Below are positions 58,236 to 64,000 of a DNA stretch of 64,000 nt, in pieces. The stretch's first letter is position 1, and each line of letters starts with the position of its first letter. Both the position numbers and the translations under genes were made by a program. Where the stretch lies: the NCBI GenBank assembly GCA_023375675.1, contig JALQBC010000022.1, positions 124,001 through 188,000 on the forward strand, read 5' to 3'. Source of the DNA: Cytospora piceicola. Lineage: Eukaryota > Ascomycota > Sordariomycetes > Diaporthales > Cytosporaceae. Below the pieces are notes generated by a model. That model did no database searches. It was not told where the DNA came from and saw only the letters and a program-made list of their open reading frames with translations.

Positions 58236-59211
58236 GTGTCTGCTGTGTGTTTTGTATATTATTTTTGGGAGCTCGACTGGGTGGACGGGAGAAGGAAGGA
58301 TGGGTCAAGTGCAATAATGAATGATAGGCTGATAGGGTACATATGTATGGGATGTGTATGGGATGTGTCTGTGTCAAGGAGGTCAACTGCTACTGCTGGG
58401 TGGCAGGATCTCCAGGCCCAGAGGTTCTGTCGTTCTGTCGGGTGGCGCCAGCTGACGGCTAAAACTTCCAGGTACTGACTGGTAGCATGAGAAAAGGTCA
58501 AACCAACGCCTGCCAAATGCCAAACCGGATCCAACCGGCTTGGCAACATACCTACTGTGTATTTACGTACTTAAGTACTTAAGTAGGTAATCATTATACT
58601 GTGTTCCCGGATGTCAGGCAGGATGCTTACACCTCTCCTAACGAGACGATGCGAAACGATTGCGCCACACATCATGATCCCACGAGACGACTACATAGTA
58701 CCACAGACCACAGTACTGTGTAGACGACTCCACAGCCACGCAACTGCAGCCGCGTCCTTCCAGTCTGGACACACAGAAGAGGGAACATCGAACCCGACCG
58801 TGGCTGCGTGGGTGGATATACTGGCTGCGGGCCGCGTAAGAAACCAGGCCGGAACGCGTATGTATCTACATACTTACCTAGGTACTTAAGTAAACTAAGT
58901 ACGTACCCCCACATTCCCTATGATACCTGCATACCTCGACTCTGAAACCGAAAGGGGGTCGTCAGCAATCAGGGAGTTTATGACTCCTGTGACTCTTCTC
59001 TCAGGGGGTTCGACCACCGGAATGTGGGGTACAATGCTGAATGGTTAAAGATTCCCAGGCACGGCCTTGACGATCAACTGAAAAAGGGAAAAAGGGTTTG
59101 AGGAGGACTCCACACCATGACGACGCCGCCAGGACCGCCAAGCTCACTGGTTCATCACTGGATCACTGGCTCACTGGCTCACTGGCCAGGACTGGCCCAA
59201 CCGTTTGTGTG

Positions 59212-59245
<34 letters not shown>

Positions 59246-60256
59246 ACCCATTCCTCCCTCCCATTCCCATTCCCATTTCCATTCCCGTTCCCATTCCCAC
59301 CACCCCCCCCCCCCTTCTTCCTCCACTATCCCAGCTCCTCCGATTATCTGGCATCAAGGACGCGGATCACCTGTATCCAGGGCTGCCAGGCCATCCAAAC
59401 ACAGCTGTCCAAATCCGGCCTATCCGGGTTCACACGCATCCGTCGACTGGCCCGTGTCTCTATGCCACTTAATCAGGATCCGCTAAACTCGCGTCTTCTT
59501 GGCCGTTCTCGTCAGCTCGTCAGCTCGTCAGCAAGGACGAGGCAAGAAGGAAACGGCATACATACATACCTACATCCCCCAGGTACCCCCCGGTCTGCCG
59601 TTGCGGTCCCTTGCGTCGTTTTTCTCCATTACATGTACAATGTCAATAATGTGACTTCGAACTTCTCGCATACCAAATCCTTCTCCTCCCCTGGCCTTTC
59701 TTTTTCCTTTCCGGCACCCCCAGACTTCTACTGTTTCTTGACAAGTCAATATCTTCATGCTTCACCGAAACCTCGCTCCCACCAGTCCGCAAAATACGAC
59801 AAATCTTGTACGACCCTCCATACTATAGTGACCCCCCACGTCGCCACCCACCCACCCCATCCTCGGATACCGGCAGTTGCACACTTGACCTGCAGCAGTG
59901 GGCTTGGCGACCGTCCTAAACCGACGCCACAGTGACCCTTAGCCACGGATGCCACGCGCGACGCCGGCCGAGTCTCGAACGGATACGGACACGGACACGG
60001 GTAACGAACCCGGACTGTCAAACCCGACTCTCTCAGATATAGTACTCCGGAACGAGCGGGACTATAGCGACTGGCGGACGACATTGGAACGGGTGTGTTA
60101 GCATTTCCTCGGGTCACCAGGCACAACCGCAACCGCAACGCGCACGCCTTTGCGCCCCCCCCCCTCCCCCTTTTACCCTCTTCCCACTCCCAAATTTCCC
60201 GTTTGGGTGTATACTTCCCAATCTTGGTTTAATACCTTATACTAGAGACGGACGGA
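58236..60256. other. intergenic, promoter-like
   Basis: No gene is supported. A (GT)n run lies at 59215-59244 and a TACCTAGGTA palindrome at 58875-58884. A 272-codon frame at 59117-59935 is built from simple repeats (VCVCV, FPFPFP) and is not credible. Confidence 0.6.
59215..59244. repeat. (GT)n microsatellite
   Basis: About 14 GT units, followed by CCCATT repeats (59261-59300) and a C11 run (about 59302-59312). Confidence 0.95.
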
Positions 60257-62167
60257 ATGCTGAGGTTATTGAAGGAGGTCGACATGTCCTCACAAGGGGG
60301 TTTCCTGGAGCGTATAAGAGACGCGCCATGCTTTGGTGCTTTGATGGGCTTCTTCTTCAACAAGGGCGTTAGAAGTGGTCCAAGGATATTCCTGAACCTC
60401 GCAAGCGTGCTGCTGGTATTGCTCGTCATAGCCAAGCTCATGCCATCACGAGTGGCCGAGAGCGCATTGGGATCCATACCACACGACCTGTGGTCTGGCA
60501 TAAGTGGGGGAAGTCATGACGATGGGAGCGTACCCGGCGGGTTGAGGATAGTCGTCTTCGGTGAAAACGACGTTGGAACGCCAGTCGGGCAGAACATGGA
60601 GGTTGAGGGATCCAAGTCTTGGACACAAGCCCTGTGCGCCGAGGTAGGTAACACCCGCCGCCAGTGATGCCGTGACACCGCGATAAAGTGCCGTTGGGTG
60701 TTTTTTTCTGACATCAAACCCTCGCAGCTCGATTGCACAACTCATGTTTCCATGGTGCCGTCGCCAGATACCGCGGCATGGTCCGTTAGCTCCAACGAGC
60801 TGTACGCTCATGGCGTTGAAAGGGTCTTCAACGAGACTGCCGACAAGCATACCCCTGGCCAGGACTACTCATACCTTCAGACATACTACCCGCCGCAATG
60901 GAAATCACCTGATCTCAAGGGCCAGATCGATCAATTCCTCGCCATGCCAAAGCCCCGACATGCCTCCAGGGAGACGCTCTGGGTATTCTCCTTTGGCACA
61001 TGGGACGTGTGGTCGTTGTCAGCCCTGCCAAACAGTGTTGGACACGAGCTGGCAGCTGGCATGACCAAGGACATCTTCAAGCAGATCGACCGTCTGTATG
61101 AGGCATCCACGAACCCAATGTCCATCGCCTGGTCCGACAGCAACAGCGTGCCACCTCCGGCCGTCCCGGATGCTGCCAGTGAGGAGACGACTGAGGAAAC
61201 AGCTGCTGAAAGCCAACCCGAGAGAAGGGACGAAGAGGCAGAGGAAAATCAAGCCGAGGCGGAAAAGGAGTCGGAAAAGGAGGCGGAAAAGGAGCCCGAA
61301 GTTCCTGTCGAATCTTTCCGCATTTTGATCCCGAGGATTGTCGACCCGTCTCTACTGCCCGGATGGCGCGATCTTCGACCCGTGTTACCCAAGGTCCACT
61401 CCAAGGCCGAACAGATGCGCAACTCTGCCGAGCTGACCATCTCCTGGAACGATGGCATCGTCAGCAGCCTCAGCAACTGGGTCAAGAAGGCGGACAAGAA
61501 GCCCGAGATGGATGAGAAGAGAGACGGTGACGAGAAGGAGTCGCGCGACGTCGCGACCGGGGCGGAGGCCGAGCGAGCAGAGGACGAGGCCAAACCCGCC
61601 GCCGTCAAGCCCGCCCCCGCCTCCAAGAGCAGCCTCAAGGCCGTCACCTACCCGGTGCGCGACGGCTTCGCCTACAACCTCGCCGACTACCTGCTGGTGG
61701 CCATGGTCGAGCGGCAGCTGCGCAACGCGCGGCTCAAGGACGGGAACGGCCTCGGCGACGGGCCCCTCGAGGACGGCTACCGCGACGTGAGCAACGCGTG
61801 CGTGCAGGCGGTCAGCACGGTCGCCGTCTCCGTCTCGGTGGAGAGCGGCATCACGCTGGACATACCCAACAGGGAGATCGGCAAGGACGTGCAGGTGCCC
61901 ACGACCGAGCCGACGCCGCCGCGGGTCAGCAGGCGGGAGGGCGCGGCCGGCGGGGACGGGGACGGGGACGGGGCGGGCGCGGGCTCGCAGGCGCAGGCGC
62001 AGGCGCAGGCGGCGAGCACCGTCAAGGTGTGCGAGATCCCGAGCGACCACCTCTTCTACACGCCGTTTGCGCTGTCGCAGAGGGCCATCGGGGAGATTGC
62101 CGGCCAGAGCGCGGAGCTGGTCCGCAGCAGCGATACGGTCAGGGCGAAGCTGATGGCTGGGTCCTGA
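60257..62167 (+). CDS. SGNH-hydrolase-like type II membrane protein
   Basis: A 608-residue protein from two exons (intron 60644-60727, GTAGGT...CTCGCAG, phase 0). One transmembrane helix lies at about residues 44-62 (FLNLASVLLVLLVIAKLM), so most of the protein is predicted to face the secretory lumen or outside. The following domain has the order of SGNH/GDSL esterases with altered motifs. RIVVFGENDVGTP stands where block I (GDS) is expected, WVFSFGTWDVWSL where block III (GxND) is expected, and SDHLFYTPFALSQRAIGEIA resembles block V near the C-terminus. Two long insertions are Glu/Lys- and Ala-rich and probably disordered (including a GDGDGDGAGAG and QAQAQAQ run). The catalytic Ser and Asn are not evident, so activity is uncertain. 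Similar fungal proteins are sometimes labelled lysophospholipase-like; this assignment is inference. Confidence 0.7.
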
Positions 62168-62737
62168 GAGGTGCGTTGACGGAGTGCACTGCGTTAGAGG
62201 TTGTGCAACATGTGCTAACCGAGGTACCCGGACAGTGGATGTGAGAAGTTCTGGATTATATCAGTGTACGTCTAAAGGGTGGGGGGGGATAATGTATGGC
62301 TCTCGGTATATATGCATTGGGCGGTGTTAGGTAGGAGTTGTGGGCGCCGTTTTATACGACATGTATATCATCTGTGGGTGGGGACTTTTTTGTTATGTCG
62401 GCACAAAAACAATATCGGATCATAACATGTGTGGATACATGGGCTTTAAGAGTAGGAAGCAACAACAGAAAGATATGAACAAACACGTCTGTCACGGATC
62501 TTATGGTAGGCGCATCTTGTGTGTGCTCTCCGCTTTCTTTTCTGCTGTCTCGATGATCGCTCAAAAGGGAATAAACCCCAGTCTCAACCAAGGTTCGGCA
62601 CATGTGTCGTTACCTCGGGTCTTTTCCCCTGCTGTTCCGACGTCTAGCATGTCTGCCTTTCCCCAGACTTCCCCAAGAAAACTCCTGTTGCCCGTCAACA
62701 GGTCCACTGCTGGTGCCAGCTGGGCCTTGCAGGTGCT
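62168..62737. other. intergenic between convergent genes
   Basis: No gene is seen. It contains the 3' flanks of the SGNH-like gene and the secreted-protein gene. Confidence 0.6.
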
Positions 62738-63474
62738 CTAGCAAGAGTCATTGTCCTTGAGCCCGACAATGACATTCCAACCACCCGAGTCGAACGCCTG
62801 TCCCTGAACCGTGTACTGGTTTTTCTTTTGCTTCAACCGCCGGGTGCAATTATCCTTGACGTGTTCTGGCAACGACTTCAATCAGTATATACTTCCAAGT
62901 CGAATGTCTTGGGTATGCGTGTGTGTGTGTGTGTGTGTATGTGTGTGTGTGGAGACACAACCCTCCTACGAAACACGACTATAGAACAAGAATCATGGCG
63001 AATGCTGAACGAGGAGAGTGGGGGGAGGGGGGGGGCAAGAAGAAAAGAAGACGTACGAGTGTAGTCGGCAAGGGTCGACCAGGGGACCTCGACGTCGAAC
63101 TGGTTGTCGTTGCAGGCGTAGATGCCAGAGTTATAGGAGCAGCTGTAGCGGAAGCACCAGCCGCCGCCGCCGTCCTTGTGCCCGAGGGTGGCGTTGCCGC
63201 TGAGGCCCCTGAGGTGCTTGATGCCATCGGCGATGTCGCCAGGTCTGATGATTCTGCCTTGGCTGTATCCTGGAATGTTGCACATGATCTGGGACTGATG
63301 TGGCGGGGTTCGTCAGTTAGCGACACTGTGGAGCGGCAAGTTTGGTCCTCCGGGGAAGGGAGGGGAGCAGGGGAGGAGACGAACTGTGGTTTGGGTGTCT
63401 GAGGAGTTCAGGAAAGTGGCTTCTCCAGCGCCGATGAGGGCGCTGGCGAGTGAGATGAGTGCTAGGGCGCGCAT
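62738..63474 (-). CDS. small secreted six-cysteine protein
   Basis: A 151-residue protein predicted to be secreted, assembled from three exons (introns 63295-63384 and 62866-63056). The signal peptide MRALALISLASALIGAGEA is followed by one NSS glycosylation site. The mature part has six cysteines (35, 77, 82, 91, 116, 151). The central phrase WCFRYSCSYNSGIYACNDN resembles a common fungal small-secreted-protein pattern with C...SCSYNS...CND and a terminal Cys. Intron 1 has a non-standard GTTCGT donor but a perfect GCTAAC branch site 24 nt before the acceptor. Intron 2 (191 nt) contains a CA/GT repeat. All three exons join in frame and end in TAG directly after Cys151, which supports the model. 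The role is unknown; such proteins include candidate host- or microbe-interaction factors. No similarity to a named toxin was recognised. Confidence 0.78.
62911..62952. repeat. (GT)n microsatellite inside intron
   Basis: GT dinucleotide run with one AT interruption, in intron 2 of the secreted-protein gene. Confidence 0.95.
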
Positions 63475-64000
63475 GGTGGCGCTGTGTTTGCGGTGGATGT
63501 CGTTGAGTATTGTTGCTAAGAGGTATAGGTTATCGAGGTGTGGAGAGTCTGGGTTATGACCTCGAGGAAATTGGGTGTCGCTTCTTCATCCCCTCGGGTT
63601 TATATAGTAAGTCTCGAGACAGGTGATTTCAAGAAAGTTACAGCGTTCTCTTCAGAGTGATTAGAGCTCCAGAGTGATTAGAGCTTCAGAGTGAATTGAG
63701 CTGTCGTGATTTTTTTTTTCTGGCGACAGTTTCATTCAATAGCTGGGTCTCAGACTCGAGAAACAAGAACCACTACAATATGAGACGAAATCGACGTGAA
63801 TTGTCAAGTTCTCAGGTAGACAGATTTCATCTCTGAATACCAATCATTCACCGCTGTATTAAATACTTTAGTTCAACAAAGAGTATGCTATCGGAAATAT
63901 CGCAAAGTTGCAATTAACAGCTCCAGACTTTCATCGGATGTTTGACTATAGTATACTTTCCTATGAAACGTGGTTAAGGATGTTATTAGTTGGGTGTCGT
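63475..64000. other. 5' flank of secreted-protein gene
   Basis: No gene is seen. It contains an imperfect triplicate of AGAGTGATTAGAGCTNCAG at about 63653-63700 and a T9 run near 63711-63719. TATATAGTA at about 63601-63609 is a possible TATA element about 130 bp upstream of the start codon. Confidence 0.5.

Noticed and set aside
59117..59935. 272-codon plus-strand frame
   Set aside because: Made of GT, CCCATT and CT simple repeats; no conserved sequence.

Overview
The window is nuclear DNA of a filamentous ascomycete (Pezizomycotina, most likely a sordariomycete). The evidence is short introns of about 50-190 nt with GTANGT-type donors and C/TAG acceptors, one gene per promoter, large intergenic spaces and fungus-specific families (2EXR, DUF6640, DHA1 and DAL5-like transporters, Rxt3, fungal Bdf1). 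Exon structures were assigned by eye from splice motifs and continuity of the protein family. I found no rRNA, tRNA, CRISPR or biosynthetic-gene cluster.

Layout, left to right. 1-15 kb: an M1 zinc aminopeptidase (2307-5142, +) faces a 2EXR-domain protein (5305-6465, -). A small NTF2-like protein (7613-8089, +), a DUF1308/C7orf25-like protein (9635-11362, -) and a SNF2-family ATPase (12503-14674, -) follow. 15-32 kb: a DHA1-type MFS transporter (16829-18463, +), a serine-rich protein with a possible nucleotidyltransferase-like N-terminal half (20615-21894, -), a gene-poor, AT-richer stretch (about 22-28.3 kb) with two related MITEs, a DAL5/allantoate-permease-like MFS transporter (28334-29943, +) and an unknown coiled-coil protein (31082-32749, +). 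37-49 kb: an Rxt3-like subunit of the Rpd3L deacetylase complex (37804-41427, +), CLN3/battenin (42174-43624, +) facing a second 2EXR protein (43832-44815, -), SDH assembly factor 4 (46401-46865, +) and a Utp12-domain ribosome-biogenesis protein (47907-49124, -). 49-64 kb: a third, larger MITE (49495-49961), the double-bromodomain BET protein Bdf1 (52041-55248, +), a DUF6640 membrane protein (57709-58235, +), an SGNH-like type II membrane protein (60257-62167, +) and a six-cysteine secreted protein (62738-63474, -).

Most genes are unrelated housekeeping functions and do not form a pathway. Rxt3 and Bdf1 both act on acetylated chromatin, but they lie 10 kb apart and nothing suggests co-regulation. 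The more unusual content is outside the genes: two exact CTAG-centred palindromes dispersed through intergenic DNA, three MITEs, and several degraded coding stretches with in-frame stops. I did not find evidence strong enough to claim a new biological system. The best leads are an in-frame N-terminal extension that could give the aminopeptidase a mitochondrial form, the palindrome families, and two proteins with altered or unassigned enzymatic folds.
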